This document shows, piece by piece, positions 22,554 to 35,237 of a stretch of DNA of 64,000 nt. Within the stretch, counting starts at the first letter, position 1. Each line of letters starts with the position of its first letter. The stretch is from Phragmites australis (Eukaryota > Streptophyta > Magnoliopsida > Poales > Poaceae), in NCBI RefSeq assembly GCF_958298935.1, contig NC_084944.1, forward strand, positions 17,019,679 through 17,083,678, read 5' to 3'. A program made the position numbers and the translations under genes. The notes under the pieces are model-generated. The model saw only the letters and a list, made by a program, of their open reading frames with translations, searched no databases and was not told where the DNA came from.

Positions 22554-24252
22554 TGTAGTGAAAATGGCCCTATTAGGCTCTGATTATGATTTTAGTGATT
22601 AATGACAACATAGTCATTAGGACTAATATATTTGTCAAGTATATAATTTAATAGATCTCATGGATGCTATACATAAAGAAACCACTACAGTGAGGACAAA
22701 ACATGCATGGTTGAATTGGAGAAGTCCCAGAAAAATTATACTCACCGGATGGTTCGGCACTCTATGTGTTAGACTCATCGGAGTATCTCTGACAAAGGGG
22801 GAGAGAAGGCTAAAGACTTCACCAGATAGTCCAGTGCTTAGCAAGGTGTAGCACCGAAGCTTTATCTACAGAGAAGAGCAGAACTGAAGAAGCCACCAGA
22901 TAGTCTGGTGTTGATGAAAAAGGTGCACATCGGAGTATTTTGGCTCGAGACAGAAGAAGTTCAACTCACCGGAAAGTCCGACGATCAGTGGAAGATATAC
23001 ACTAGAGCAATTCTTACAGAAAGGGATGCAAGTATTGAAGATTGGAGAACAACGGATCAGAAGGTCTGGTGATGCGAAGTGAGGGCATCAGAGACTTCAT
23101 CAGGGTATTTCTTGCAGAGGCGATTCCAAGTATCAAAGAACGAGGATGAACTGACCGCATAGCCTGGTGTCAAGAGGAAGTGCATCGGAGGCTTACAACA
23201 AAGTGTTTTGCATAGAGAAGAAGTGGCGCGGTCTGGCTCAGGATATCTCACCAGATAGTTCAGTGATGGAAATGAAGTATATAACGGAGTATCCGGTGTT
23301 TAGGATGACTTTGAATGGGAGTCCAATGGCTAGTTTTTGAAGATGTACTCACTGGATGATGCGGTATTAGTACTAATGTTCTCACCGGATGATATGGTGT
23401 TAATAGCTTTTCTGAGCCATTGGAAAAATAGCTAGTTGGCGGGTTTGAGGCTATAAATACACCTCCAGTCAATCATTTGAAGGTGTGGTATGCTGCTGGA
23501 GTCTAGAGAAACCCATATACACTTGAGAAGACATCCAAGCCACAATCGTGCTTAATGTGATCATCCAAGGAGATTAAGTACACAATTAGAGAGTGATTAG
23601 TGCTTACAGGCCTAGAGATTGTGTTGCTAAGTGATAGCTACCTAGAGAGTGGATCAAGGAGTGATTCTAGCTAGTATGTACCAAGTCGTATGCTAGTGTC
23701 TTGGAGTCTTGGTGACTCACCAGCAACTTGAGCTGGAGTTGCTCGAGCTTGTTGACCCTTCAACTTGGTGTAGAGCAGCGGCAAGATATGTGTACCGAGA
23801 CGCGGAGACCCTTGCCTTGGTGGCTCAAGCTCCGAAGTAATCACGGTGGCAAGTGACTAGAAGAGAGGCTAGTAGCGAGACCTTGCCTTGGTGGCTCATC
23901 CGGCTTGAGGCCTTGCCTTGGTGGCTTGGTGGCTCAAGAGTCTGACGGGTGCCATCGATACCACGGGATAAAATTCTCTTGTGCTAAGTTTGTCTCTCTA
24001 CCTTATTTACGTTTCAGCATTTATATACTTGTAATCTACCTTTGCGCATTTATCTTCCTAGAGTAGTTTGCTAGGATTGGTTATAGGTTGTAAAACTTTT
24101 TTGAGCGGTAGAGTAGATACACTAAATAAACTTAGAGAACATTTAGATAAAAATTGAGATAGGCTTATCTTGTGAAGTTTTTGGAGCCGGTTAGGTTTTC
24201 TAAGTGTCCTAATTCTTCTCTCCTCCTCTAAGGATGTCACCAATTCTTTATA
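22554..24252 (+). repeat. 5' LTR
   Basis: Begins TGTAGTGAAAATGGC and ends at ...CTTTATA before the primer-binding site. Carries many degenerate copies of a short inverted word, ACCGGATGGTCCGGTG-like, at irregular spacing (for example near 22745, 22815, 22895, 22970, 23250, 23345 and 23390). Confidence 0.85.
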
Positions 24253-24254
24253 AT

Positions 24255-24266
24255 TGGTATAAGAGC
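24255..24266 (+). other. Primer-binding site
   Basis: TGGTATAAGAGC, one change from the common plant TGGTATCAGAGC that pairs with initiator methionine tRNA. Confidence 0.75.
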
Positions 24267-24298
24267 CTCATGCTCTTAATAGGTTTAACCCTAGAGTT

Positions 24299-26245
24299 AT
24301 GACGTCCGGGGTTAGGATGGATTCCCATAGTGCTCCACTCTTTGATGGCACAAATTTCCCCTATTTGAAAGTTCTAATATCTTGTTATTAGCAAGCTCGA
24401 GGTTTAGATATTTGGAGGGTCACCTAGGAAGGGATAAGATAACACATCACAAACAAGGAGAGACAATTAGATGTATTGGCGAAGAGTATAGTTTTATCAT
24501 ATTCAAATGTTGATGCATTTAATCATGTTTATTCTCTCACCAATGCACATGATATTTGGACTAGTCTCGTTGAAATATATGAAGGCACAAAGGATGTGCG
24601 CAATAAGAAATATCATGTGTTAGTTACTAAGTACAATAGCTTCAAACAATTACCCCATAAAAATGCTAATGACATATACTCGTGTTTGAATATTCTTGTC
24701 AATGAGATAAATGAACTAGTTTTGACACCAATTGATGATGATCAAGTGGTGAAAAGAATATTTGAAGCTCTTCTTCCAAAGTACAAGTTGATAGTCTCCA
24801 TCATCTACGACAACAATGACATCGAAAAGATGACTCCAAGTCAAGTGTTCGGTAAGATCGATGCCCATGAGATGACCATAAATATGGGGGTGAAAGCTTA
24901 TTCTCATCCAACACCAAAAATCTTGCTCCCACAAGTAAACAAGCTCAATGTCAACACATGAATGCAAGGATGAGAAGGCAAGAGCAAGAGTCAAGCTCAA
25001 GTAAAGATGATGGTGATTAAGATGAAGAGAGTTATAAAGAGAATGATCAAAGCACATCAAACGGTGAAGAAATTGATCCCAAGATAACCAAGCTTATGTA
25101 ACAAGTGGAAAAAAACATGAAGAGGATCAATGCAAGATTGATCATCCAATCTCAATTGAAGACTTGATCAACACAATTGATCATATCAAGAAAGAGAAAA
25201 AGACCAAGAATAAGAGGGAGAGGGGAAGAGTCAAAGCATTCACATGTATAGGAAGATGGGTGAGTGGCGATGAAGAGTCAAGCTCAAGTGATGAAAGCCT
25301 CACTATCCTCCCATCAAAGAAAAGCTCTTCCTCAAAGGCATCATCGCACAAGTTATCTCGTAAGTTATTTCACAAGTGTCTTATGACCAAATGTATGGAT
25401 AATGATGTAAGTGATGATGAATTCGATGAGGATTCTCTCTCTCAAGAAGAACTCCTTCATTTGATCAATGAGCAACAAAGGGTCCATAAGAAACAACCTA
25501 AAGAACTTAAGAAATTCAATACCCTTAATGACATTCATGCTACCTTTATTTCTAATTATGAACAATTATCGAGCAAATTTATTTTGCTAAATAAGGAGCA
25601 TGAAGAGCTTAAGGATAAATTTGAGTATATTGAATCTCTAACTAAGGTCCCTTTGAAGTATTCTATGTCTCTCTTTAATTTCAATTCTAAGATAGATGCT
25701 TGCACTTCTTGTGATCATTTAATTGATCTATCTAACTCAGCCCTTTGCAATGAGATTTGTGTTGAGAATGTTGTTGTAGAACCAACTAACAATCTCATTG
25801 CACAAGAGAATAATGAGCTCAAGCAAAAAGTGAAGAAGCTCAAGAAGGACTTGGCAAGATTATAGAGCAAAAGACATGTTCAACCTCCTCAAGATAACCG
25901 TGATAGCATGGTGAAGAAGCTTATAGAGGGGTCCACTGTGACATACTTCAAGTGCCATAAAAAAGGCTACAAGTCCTTTCAATACAAGTAAGTCAAGAAG
26001 TAGACCAAGGAGAAGAAAAATATGACAAACCTCTCCATCAAGAACTCTAACATCTACACTAAGCCCAAATACAATAACATGACCAAAAGCAACCACTACA
26101 AGCTTAAGAAGAAGGAAAATTGTAAGGTGGTTGCACATATAGTTGGGAGAATGGACCAAAAGTGGAACCAATCTATTTGGGTGTCTAAGGAAGTTATTAC
26201 CAATATGAAGGGACCTCAATCGGTTTGGGTTCCAAATAATACTTG
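24299..26245 (+). pseudogene. Copia-type gag, broken
   Basis: Starts with an N-terminal gag motif (PLFDGTNFPY), then LDIWRVT and a UBN2-type gag domain at about 24476-24960 (HDIWTSLVEIYEGTKDV, ILVNEINEL, HEMTINMG). A charged, Ser-rich linker and a coiled-coil-like segment follow (25164-25865; NEQQRVHKK, KEHEELKDKFEYIESL). A degraded zinc knuckle lies near 25940 (FKCHKKGYKSF). Stops at about 24389, 24425, 24958 and 25863 and frame changes break it. Gag would package the element RNA; without pol the element would have depended on a helper. Confidence 0.8.
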
Positions 26246-26269
26246 AAGCCTAAGGCGGCTATAGGGGTT

Positions 26270-27465
26270 TAGAGACTTGACTTACAAGATGGAGTGAAGA
26301 TTCAAGTAAAAAAGCCAAGTACACAAGATTAGACGTATTATTGAAGATCATGATCATCTACCCAAATCCCTATTCAAAGGTAAAAGAGGTAATAGAGCTA
26401 GATGCAAAATCTTTCAATTATTGTAGCTCATTTTCATTGTCTAGGATTGCAATGCATATTTTAATTTATTGCAATGTCTAATATAGGCTTTCATATGGTA
26501 GGTTGCTTGTGTTTCTCTCTTTCTTATGAGCAACCTACAAGGTTTATTAGTTATAGATTCCTTTCATAACATTAGTTTTACAATTAGTATCTTTCATGTG
26601 TCATGATCTAATATATAGGATAAATCCCTATTGTTATAAAAAAATAAGTGCATATATCTCACACATATTCAACATTTGTATGCACACATTTAGAGGGAGC
26701 ATATCATATAGGTTGTGATTTTTATACTAACATGTGTTGCTAGATGTATCTTTTATAGTCTCATGGTGCAAATCAATACATTCCTAGAGGTATGTAATAC
26801 TTAAACACTTTAATTGGTATCATTGTCAATTCATTTGTTTATTTAAGCTACCTCAATGCATACTATGGCTTAAACTTCCATCTTGACATAATTGTCTACT
26901 TGTGCATATGTCTCTTTTTTATCATATGTATGCACACATATAGAGGGAGCTCAAACCATATTATGTGAGTTTCATGAATTATGATCCTTATTTGTCTTTT
27001 TCAATTGATATCAATGTCTCTTTTCCTTATAATTGGTATATCTTTTCAATTAGTATCATTTCATTAGATCATGATTTATGAAACTCTCTCACATATGCTC
27101 TAACGCTCTTCCTCAAGTTCAACATGTGGTTTTAGCCCCTTTTGATATCGTTGACAAAGGGGGAGAAGTTTGACGACCAAAGCAAGAGGCATGCCTAGTG
27201 GAGAACAAATAAGATGCCAAAGTTGACAAATGGGGACACATCTACATTTCGTATCAAAAGCATGCAATGAAGAAGCTCTTGCATGGGTCGATCAAGGGAG
27301 ATAGTGGCAATGGAGAAAGGGAGAGTCACAACAAAAGAGGGACTAAATAGTAAGAACATGCATCCAAGCAATGTGGTGAGACTTTGTGCTCTTTACAATT
27401 GGTATCATTTATTATTTACCATTTGCTTTAGTTGTGTTATCATCAATCACCAAAAAGAGAGAGAT
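26270..27465. other. Non-coding interior of the LTR element
   Basis: AT-rich filler between gag and the 3' LTR with no domain in any frame. It contains two related phrases ending in TAGAGGGAGC (near 26700 and 26950) and a purine tract immediately before 27466. Confidence 0.55.
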
Positions 27466-29281
27466 TGTAGCGAAAATGGCTCTATTAGGTTATGATTGTG
27501 ATTTTAGTGATTAATGACAACATAGTTATTGGGACTAACATGTTTGCCAATTATATGCTTTATTAGGTCTCATGGATACTATACATAAAGAAGCCACCAT
27601 AGCAGGGACAAAGCTTGGTTGAATTGGAGAAGTCCCAGAAAAAATATAATCACTGGATGGTCCAGTGCTCTGTGTGTTGAAATCATTGGAGAAAATATGA
27701 CAAAGGGGAAGAGAAGGCTAAAGACTTCATCGAATAGTCTAGTGCTCAACAAGGTGTAGCATCGGAGCTTTATCTGTAGAGAAGAGAAGAAATGAAGAAG
27801 CCACCGAATAGTCTGGTGTTGATGAAGAATATGCACACTAGAGTATTTTGGCTCGGGACAGAAGAAGTTGAACTTACCGGAACGTCTGGAAATCAACGGA
27901 AGATATACACCGGAGCAATTCTTGCAGAGAAGGTTACAAGTGTTGAAGATTGGAGAACAACGGTTTGGAAGGTCTAGTGATGGGAAGTGAGGGCATCAGA
28001 GACTTCATTGGAGTATTTTTTTTGCAGAAGCGAGTGTTGAAGAATAAGGATGAACTGACCGGATGGTCTGGTATCAAGAGGAAGTGCACCGGAGGCTTAC
28101 ACCAGAGTGTTTCGCATAGAGAAGAAGTGGCGCAGTTTGGCTCAGGATAACTCACTAGATAGTCTGGTGATGGAGATAAAGTATACACCGGAGTACCGGT
28201 ATTCAGGATGACTTTAAGTGGAAGTCCAACGGCTAGTTTCTAAAGATGTACTCACCGAATGATCTGGTGTTAGTACTAATGTTCTCACCAGATCATCTGA
28301 TGTTAACAGCTTTTCTGAGCCGTTGGAAAAATGGCTAGTTGGTGGGTTTGAGGCTATAAATACCCCTCCACTCAGTCATTTGAAGGTGTGGTATGCTGCT
28401 GGAGTCCAAAGAAACCCATATACACTTGAGAAGGCATCCAAGCCACTATAGTGCTTAATGTGATCATCCAAGTAGATTAAGCACATAATTAGAGAGTGAT
28501 TAGTGCTTATAGTCCTAGATAGACTATTACTAGGTGATAGCTACCTAGAGAGTAGATCAAGGAGTGATCCTAGTTTGTATGTACCAAGTGGTACACCAGT
28601 GTCTTGGAGTCTTGGTGACTCGCCGGTAACTTGAGTCGGAGTTGCTCAAGCTTGTTGACCCTCTAACTTGGTGCAGAGTGGTGGCAATACATGTGTACGG
28701 GGATGAGGAGACTCTTCCCTTGGTGGTTCAAGCTCCGTGGTGGCAAGACATGTGTATGGGGATGAGGAGACCCTTCCCTTGGTGGTTCAAGCTTCGAAGT
28801 GATTATAGTGGCAAGCGACCGAAAAAAGGCTAGTGGTGAGATATTGCCTTGGACGTTTGGTGGCACATCCGGCTTGAGGCCTTGCCTTGGTGGCTTGGTG
28901 GCATAAGAGTCGTGACTGGGTGTTGACTGGGAGTATATCCTTAATGGAGCTCCAACGTGGACTAAGGGTGACGTTTATATCATCGATACCACGGGGTAAA
29001 AATTCCTTGTGCCAAGTTTATCTCTATACCTCATTTACATTTCTGTATTTACATACTTGCAATCTACCTTTGTGCATTTATCTTCCTAGAGTTGTTTGCT
29101 AGGATTGGCTATAGGTTGCAAAACTCTTTTTAGCGATAGAGTAGACACACTAGATAAACGTAGAGCACATTTAGATAGAAATTAAGATAAATTTATCTTG
29201 TGAAGTTTTTAGAGCCGATTAGGTTTTATAAGTGTCATAATTCTCCCATCCCCTCTCTTTGGACGTCACTGATCCTTTACA
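27466..29281 (+). repeat. 3' LTR
   Basis: Begins TGTAGCGAAAATGGC and ends ...CCTTTACA. It is about 117 bp longer than the 5' LTR, through a duplicated phrase near 28735-28790 and an extra segment at about 28916-28975. Divergence between the LTRs is substantial by eye, which indicates an old insertion. Confidence 0.85.
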
Positions 29282-30719
29282 GCCTAGACAATTAATTTTC
29301 ATACTCTCAGCATTGTGTATATCATCTGGTTGTGTGGAACAGAAAGGTGTACTTGCAGGGTGTTCCATTGGCGCAAGAGGGGGCTTCTGTTGATGAGGTG
29401 TATTCACACGACAGTGAAACCTTAGCAGGTATGCACATGCTGAGAGGGGCATTTTAAAGGCTTTGTAATAATTTTCTAGCCATACACATCTGAAGTGCGT
29501 AAGTGTTTGATCGACACTGTCACAATGAATAGTCATGACTTGTGGGTAATGTGTATGACCACTGCACAGTTTAAAACTGGTTAACCAGCCATACTCATGG
29601 TTACGAGTGGCAAGAAAAACCTTACATAATTACAACTTGATGGTTTGGTTGAGTTAGTCAATCATGGTAGTGGGAACTTTATTGAGGTGTTGTTCAAAGT
29701 TGGTGGTAGAAAGTATGGTTGAGATGTTGGAAAGTTGGTTAAGCCAGGATGGTTGATATCTTGAGGTTGTTGGTTATGTACTGTTATTTACTGCTTTTCA
29801 AATATTTTTACTTAAATATTGTTTATACAAAAGCACTATATTGCTATATTATTGTCAAACCTATATATACATATTATTCATCATAACTTGCTGAGTATGA
29901 TATGTGATCACTCTTCTATCACCAAACACTCAAATAGAGAAGGAATTGAAGAGTTCATCAAGGATGGATCATTCTAAGATACATTCTACTTTGATCGTGC
30001 ATGTGAAGATGTCGTGAAGGATTAGAAAATGTATAGCTACATTACAGTTTTATTTAGATCTTGGCTCTCGAATATCACTTTTGTAAGACATTTAATAACG
30101 ATTAAATATCATATTATAATAATATTTATTTATAAAGTCACTATATGTTATAATTAATTTATAGGCTCAACCGATAGATGATATTGATTAGTTTTTTTTT
30201 GACCGATGCTGATCCGCATGCATCGTTGGTTCAGTATAAATGAAAACCGGCTGTCCTAATGGATCGGGGGATTAGCGATTAAGTATGTGCACATATCTAC
30301 TCAAGGAAACGTTGAACACAGCAACCGAAGATAATGCAAGAGCAGTGGTGCACGCTGTACAGGTGCTTCCAGGAACACACATGAATGCATGAGAGAGTGT
30401 TTCATGTCCTTGACGATCATAGTGTAAATCAAAGAAATTAGTTCATGTGTGTACACATATATGTTGAAGCGTTGTTCTCTAATCATCATGCGAACACTAA
30501 TAGATGAAGGAAGAGAGGAGAGAAACACTATGCTATTTGTACCCTACGGTCTGTATTCCGTGAAGACCAAGATGTGATCGAGGTATGCATATTAAAATAT
30601 TACAGGATTGAATCAAAGTTGTGCTTAAATGACCTTGTTTAATGTTTCCGCATAAAGATGTTTTCTTTCATTAGGTTGTGTGCAGGTAAGCGCTCCAAGC
30701 TTTGATCAATCATCAGTTA
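29282..30719. other. No gene recognised
   Basis: Open frames at 29219-29536 and 30301-30528 (both minus) have no recognisable motifs, and the first overlaps the LTR end. No repeats with clear termini. Confidence 0.45.
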
Positions 30720-30942
30720 CTCGCTCCGGTCAAAAATAATTGATATTTTGAACCTTTCACAATCTTCTAGATGAGATTTTGATCATTATGCTTTATTAGA
30801 ATATATTTATAAACTTAAATAAATTCATGATAGTATAACATATGATTTTTTATGTTTTTAAACTAATTATTTTAAAAGCTATTAATAGTTAAAGTTTCAC
30901 GGGATCTTGTCCAAAATGTTAACTATTTATGACCTAAGAGAA
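30720..30942. mobile_element. Stowaway-like MITE
   Basis: 223 bp flanked by TA on each side (30718-30719, 30943-30944). The left end CTCGCTCCGGTCAAAAATA and the right-end inverse TTCTCTTAGGTCATAAATA align base for base. AT-rich, no coding capacity. Fits Stowaway (Tc1/Mariner). Confidence 0.75.
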
Positions 30943-31369
30943 TATTTCTTTATATTGGGGCTGAACATTTAAAAATGGTAGGGTTAGATTTGTCTAAAAA
31001 GTAGTTTTATAATACTATAATTTTGGTATATTCAATGAATATATTATAATAGAAATTATTAGTTAACATTATAAGAAAAATCATTTGTATAGACGGTTCG
31101 GAAACTTTGTGCGGGACGTTTTTTTGAATCATCTATGGAAAAAAGTATGTATAAATCAGATTTGTATAGATGATTAAAAACTATCTGTACAAATAGTTAT
31201 ATAGACGGTTTTAAATTGGAACCATCTGTACTAAGTTTTCTTGAGGTAATTTTTTTCAACCCACAACAACCTCATATTATTATATAGACGCGGTCGCAAG
31301 TTACATAATTTTTCACGTGATATACCATGAGTGTGTTTTGTAAGAGTCGAACCCTATCAAACGAACCTT

Positions 31370-32615
31370 CACTACCAAAAAAAAAAAAAATCCTTCACTA
31401 TCGGCTCCAAAACCACCTTCACTGTCCCTGACTATCACTGCCGGTCCAGTGACTGACAGTGAAGACGTTATCACTAACGGCTGAAGGTTTCAGTCGGCAG
31501 TGATAGTTCGACCCCAGTTCAACATTATTGGGCTGAAAAAAGAAAAAAAAATCACGACCAGAGGCACCTGACCAGTCACTGCTCACCCGATCGCACCCAA
31601 CCATTCACAAGTCACGCAATTTTCATTCACATGCGGCAACAAGGACTCGAACTCACGACCTCACAACAGGCGCACGCGCATGACCTTTCTAACTATCTCA
31701 GCTATCGTTCGTTCGTGAGTATAATAACAAAATTAATCCTTTTGACCTCTTCTGATCGAATGTTTGAACCGCTATTCGCACATCTAAATGATCCTAAATG
31801 AAAAGATTATCAATTATAAAGTTGTACATGTCATCGAGTTAGTGTTTTGTAGATGTTTTTATCAATCTGACTTATCAAACTCATGATAAAAATCTTTAAA
31901 TTTGCAGTTTTCAATTTTGTAGCCTTGTGTGTATCTTTTTCAATCATTCCTACTAGTGTTTTACACTAGATCCAGGGCAAAAGTTCGTGCTCAGGTTTGT
32001 GGCTCCCTCTATACTAGTTTTAGATATTTATTTATGTATTTATATGGCTTCAAAGAAAATAGTCTTCATCCAACTTTGTATGAAAATGTTATGAATTTTT
32101 TAAGATGAGTTATCATCGACCACAGCTGAAACTTTGTTAAGATTCTTTGGGCATTTAAATCACATCAAATTAAAAAGTTTTTAACTACAAAGTTATAGAT
32201 CTCGTCGAGAGCTACAATTTTCATGTAAAGTTTTCTCCCATCTAACTTCGTATAAAAAAGTAATGAATTTTTTAAGATAAGCTGATCCACTATCACTATC
32301 GACTCGTCACACGAACCGGCAGTAATACTAATTATCAGCGCCGGTTTATAACACGAATCGACAGTGATACTTGATAAACTATCATTGCCAGGTCGTGGCT
32401 AGAACGACAGTGATAGTTCAAGTATCACTGCCCGCTGATGGCTGCCGGCTCAAGCCATTAGCCGGCGGTGATGCCCTTCATCACTGTCAGTTCATAAGCC
32501 ACATTCGCTGATTCTTAGGACTCGGCTTTTGAACCGGCAGTGATGCCTCGTCACTGCCGGCCTATTAGCAATCAGCAACGATGGGCTGGCATATAAGCCT
32601 GATTTTGTAGTAGTG
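31370..32615. mobile_element. Non-autonomous CACTA, ACTGCCGG family (inner, nested)
   Basis: Starts CACTACCAAAAA and ends TTTTGTAGTAGTG with target duplication CTT on both sides (31367-31369, 32616-32618). Subterminal CACTGCCGGT words occur near both ends. The middle (31780-32290) contains two related copies of an AT-rich module (AAAGTTGTACATGTC..., AAAGTTATAGATCTC...) also present in the element at 59792. No gene. Confidence 0.9.
31640..31706 (-). other. tRNA-like segment with A-box and B-box-like words
   Basis: On minus, TAGCTGAGATAG (A-box-like, about 31704-31693) is followed after about 40 bases by GTTCGAGTCC (B-box, about 31652-31643). That spacing is plausible for an RNA polymerase III internal promoter or a tRNA-derived SINE head. 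It does not fold convincingly as a tRNA by eye. Confidence 0.4.
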
Positions 32616-33080
32616 CTTTATTACTGTCTCACATATCGTTCCTTGCTGATCATTGTATGAAAATAATATATATAAAAGATACACACAAAACATGTGGGGT
32701 ACTATTAGTATAGACGGTTACAAACTACAACCATATGACTAACAATACAGACGATTCTAGTTTAAAACTATATGTATTGTTCCTTTTTATACAGAAAGTT
32801 CTAATTTAGAACTGTCGATATTATTATTGTTTATAGTATAACTAGAACCGTCTGTATAAAAGGAACAATACAGGTGGTTCTAAACTAGAATCGTCTGTAC
32901 TATTAGTACAAACTCTTGTAGATTGTAACCGTCTGTAGTGTAGCGTCCCGCTTTGTTGAAACTGCTCGTTACTATTTTTAGACGGTTCTAGTTTAGAGCC
33001 GTTTGTGGTACTCTTTATACAGATTGCTTTATAGATCCATCTATACAGGAGCGTCTCACTAAATAGATTATGTAGTAGTG

Positions 33081-33964
33081 TAACATTGCGCTTTGAGGAT
33101 TGAAGAGAGGGAGTATTATTATTTCACAAGTAGTTAATCAAGCTGCTCAATCAAATTGTGCATATATAACAGATAGGATAAATAGTACATCTGTAGGGTA
33201 GCTAGCTTGGATGGTCCAAAAACTTTAGATCAAGGACAGCACAACTGCACTGCTACTTCTTGATGGCCAAATAAATTCATGAACGTGCAAAAGGATAACC
33301 TCAGAGCTGTCCAACAATTCGTCCATGGTAATTTATAATCAGGACAAACCTAAAGTACAACAGGGTTTGAAGAATGAAAAGGCGTGCTAATGCTTGTGGT
33401 TAAATCGTTGTCTCCAAGAGCATCCTTTCTAAAGATGCGAAGGGTAAAAGGAGATAATCCTAGCTATACATGTCGTAACGTCATTTCTCTTGTCAATCCT
33501 GTATACCTGTAGAGAGGGCGAGAATTATGTAGCAAGAAAATTATGAGCATCATACAAATAGGCACTAAATGATGAACATTATGTACACATGTACGTAATA
33601 TATAGGAGTAGAGGCTGACTGAGGATCCAGAATTACTCCTGCTATATGATGAGCCCACAAGTACGTATAACTACTAGAAATAGATTATATAGTGTAGGAT
33701 ATTCTCCATGAGGATTTTGCAGCTCATATAGCTGCATCCATTTTTTACAATAACTCCGTCACGATCTTTAATTACCTCTTGTTGTCTTCGATAAATGGCA
33801 ACTACTTTGGTGGAGAATAGCTAGTAGAAAATAATCTTGGGCTATAAAAGATGCGGGGCTTAATGAGGACTAAATCAATTATGTGTCATAACTCATCATC
33901 ACTATTGGTGCATGGAATCTAACACTGAGTATTGTGGTACCCTCTCCGACGATGTGTATAGGCC
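33081..33964. other. No gene recognised
   Basis: Mixed-composition sequence with no coding frame or terminal repeats that I can support. Confidence 0.45.
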
Positions 33965-34335
33965 GACACTCAGTATCTCTAGTTACGATCTTAAAAGTAG
34001 TATAGTTACGATCTACAAGATATGTCGGTTACTACAAATATATATATTTATAACTCGGTATCTTCTCTAATCGCGATTATATAGTTTTTGTTATGTGATA
34101 CTAACTCATTCGCCTCTCTACACATCTTCAATTACGAACCCAAAAATAGTATAGTTACAATTCACAGGATAGATCAGTTACTATAAATATATATGCTCGT
34201 AACTCGGTACCTAATCTAGTTGTAATTATATATTTTTTTATCATAGAATGTAACTCAACTACCTGTAATGACGTAACTGATTATTTTCTTAATCATAACT
34301 TGATGGTGGCATAAAGGTAACTGCAATTACGTCTA
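33965..34335. repeat. Degenerate TTGTAACT/GTTAC word array 3
   Basis: Two related ~110-bp stretches (33979-34090 and 34130-34240) each carry AGTATAGTTAC, a word like TCGGTTACTACAAATATATA, and TAACTCGGTA, offset by about 150 bp. Further GTAACT words follow up to 34330. The end resembles the end of the 21130-21520 array. Confidence 0.65.
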
Positions 34336-34370
34336 GCCGCAGAATAAACTCACCGTGTATATATATACCC

Positions 34371-35237
34371 TCCATTAGGCTTTTGCTTGTTATTTTCTCT
34401 CCTTTTCTGCCATCACCCCAATGTTGTCTTTATCTCTCCCTTTCTCTACATCTCCAGATTTGCGACTATTTTGGCTCATCAGTAGTTGATCATGTACCAT
34501 GTATTGCAAGTGGAGTCCACTTTCGCTACGAACTTGTACTCACGCTCCATGTAGCATCTTGCAAGGGGCCGGTCCTTTTTATACAGCTAAGGTGGTGGGG
34601 GAGAGAAGTGCACAATTGTCCCTAGAACCTAGAACTAGCTAAATTGAACTCATCATCGTCCTTTCGTTGTCGTTGGGGCCTCGGATAGTCGGATGGTGTG
34701 ATATTACTTTGTTCCCCTTAGTGGTGGGGCCTGCCATTCATAACCCATCGGCAAAGCCTGGGGAGTTCTTGGTTGAACCATGAACAGGCTCACTCCCTGG
34801 ACTCCTTTCCTTGCTTTGCTTTCACCGTGTTGCCCATTAAAATTCAGAGGTTCATCGAGCCGAGGTTGCAAGTAGCCACCAGGAAGAAGATGATAGCATT
34901 TTAGTCCAATGCTACTAAATTATTGAAGGAAGTAGAACTACCGTGAGTCTCTCCAATTTGCTATGGCATTTTTCAAAGCATGATCATAGAAATGCTATTT
35001 CTCAAACTTTGTGACGATTACTTTTACCGGTGAAACTTGTGACGATAGTAGTGGCATTTACATTATTATCTCATTTATTTTGATGTTATTTGTTTCAGCC
35101 TTGCTAAATGAACTTGCTGATTCACGTACATAGAGCTGTGTCGCTATCACGACAGGTAAGTTGGTAGTCATGAGGCTTTGCTTCAATTTATTTGCTCAAA
35201 ACAGACTCATCTGGGCTGGAGAGCATTGATCAGCAAC
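34371..35237. other. Upstream region of gene 2, no gene recognised
   Basis: No coding frame with recognisable content. Probable distal promoter of the gene at 35446. Confidence 0.4.

Larger units (their letters stand above)
22554..29281 (+). mobile_element. Copia-like LTR retrotransposon, gag only (non-autonomous)
   Basis: Two long direct repeats (22554-24252 and 27466-29281) flank a 3.2-kb interior. A primer-binding site (TGGTATAAGAGC, close to the initiator-Met tRNA match) lies just inside the left LTR. A purine tract precedes the right LTR. The interior holds only a broken gag; no protease, integrase, reverse transcriptase or RNase H motif is found. Flanks are ATCTA and GCCTA, an imperfect 5-bp duplication. 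The LTR start (TGTAG-GAAAATGGC) and the interior phrase GACAAAGGGGGAGAAG resemble SIRE/Maximus-type elements (family knowledge; lineage not proven). Confidence 0.85.
31067..33080. mobile_element. Non-autonomous CACTA, TATAGACGGTT family (outer element)
   Basis: Starts CATTATAAGAAAAATC (a mutated CACTA) and ends TTATGTAGTAGTG; TAA flanks both sides (31064-31066, 33081-33083). Subterminal words TATAGACGGTTCTA/TAGAACCGTCTGTA are dense at 31090-31230 and 32705-33060. A second CACTA (31370-32615) is inserted inside. Without the insert the element is about 770 bp with no gene. Confidence 0.85.

Noticed and set aside
31640..31706. Possible true tRNA gene on minus
   Set aside because: A- and B-box-like words are present, but I could not pair an acceptor stem or anticodon arm; kept only as a tRNA-like segment.
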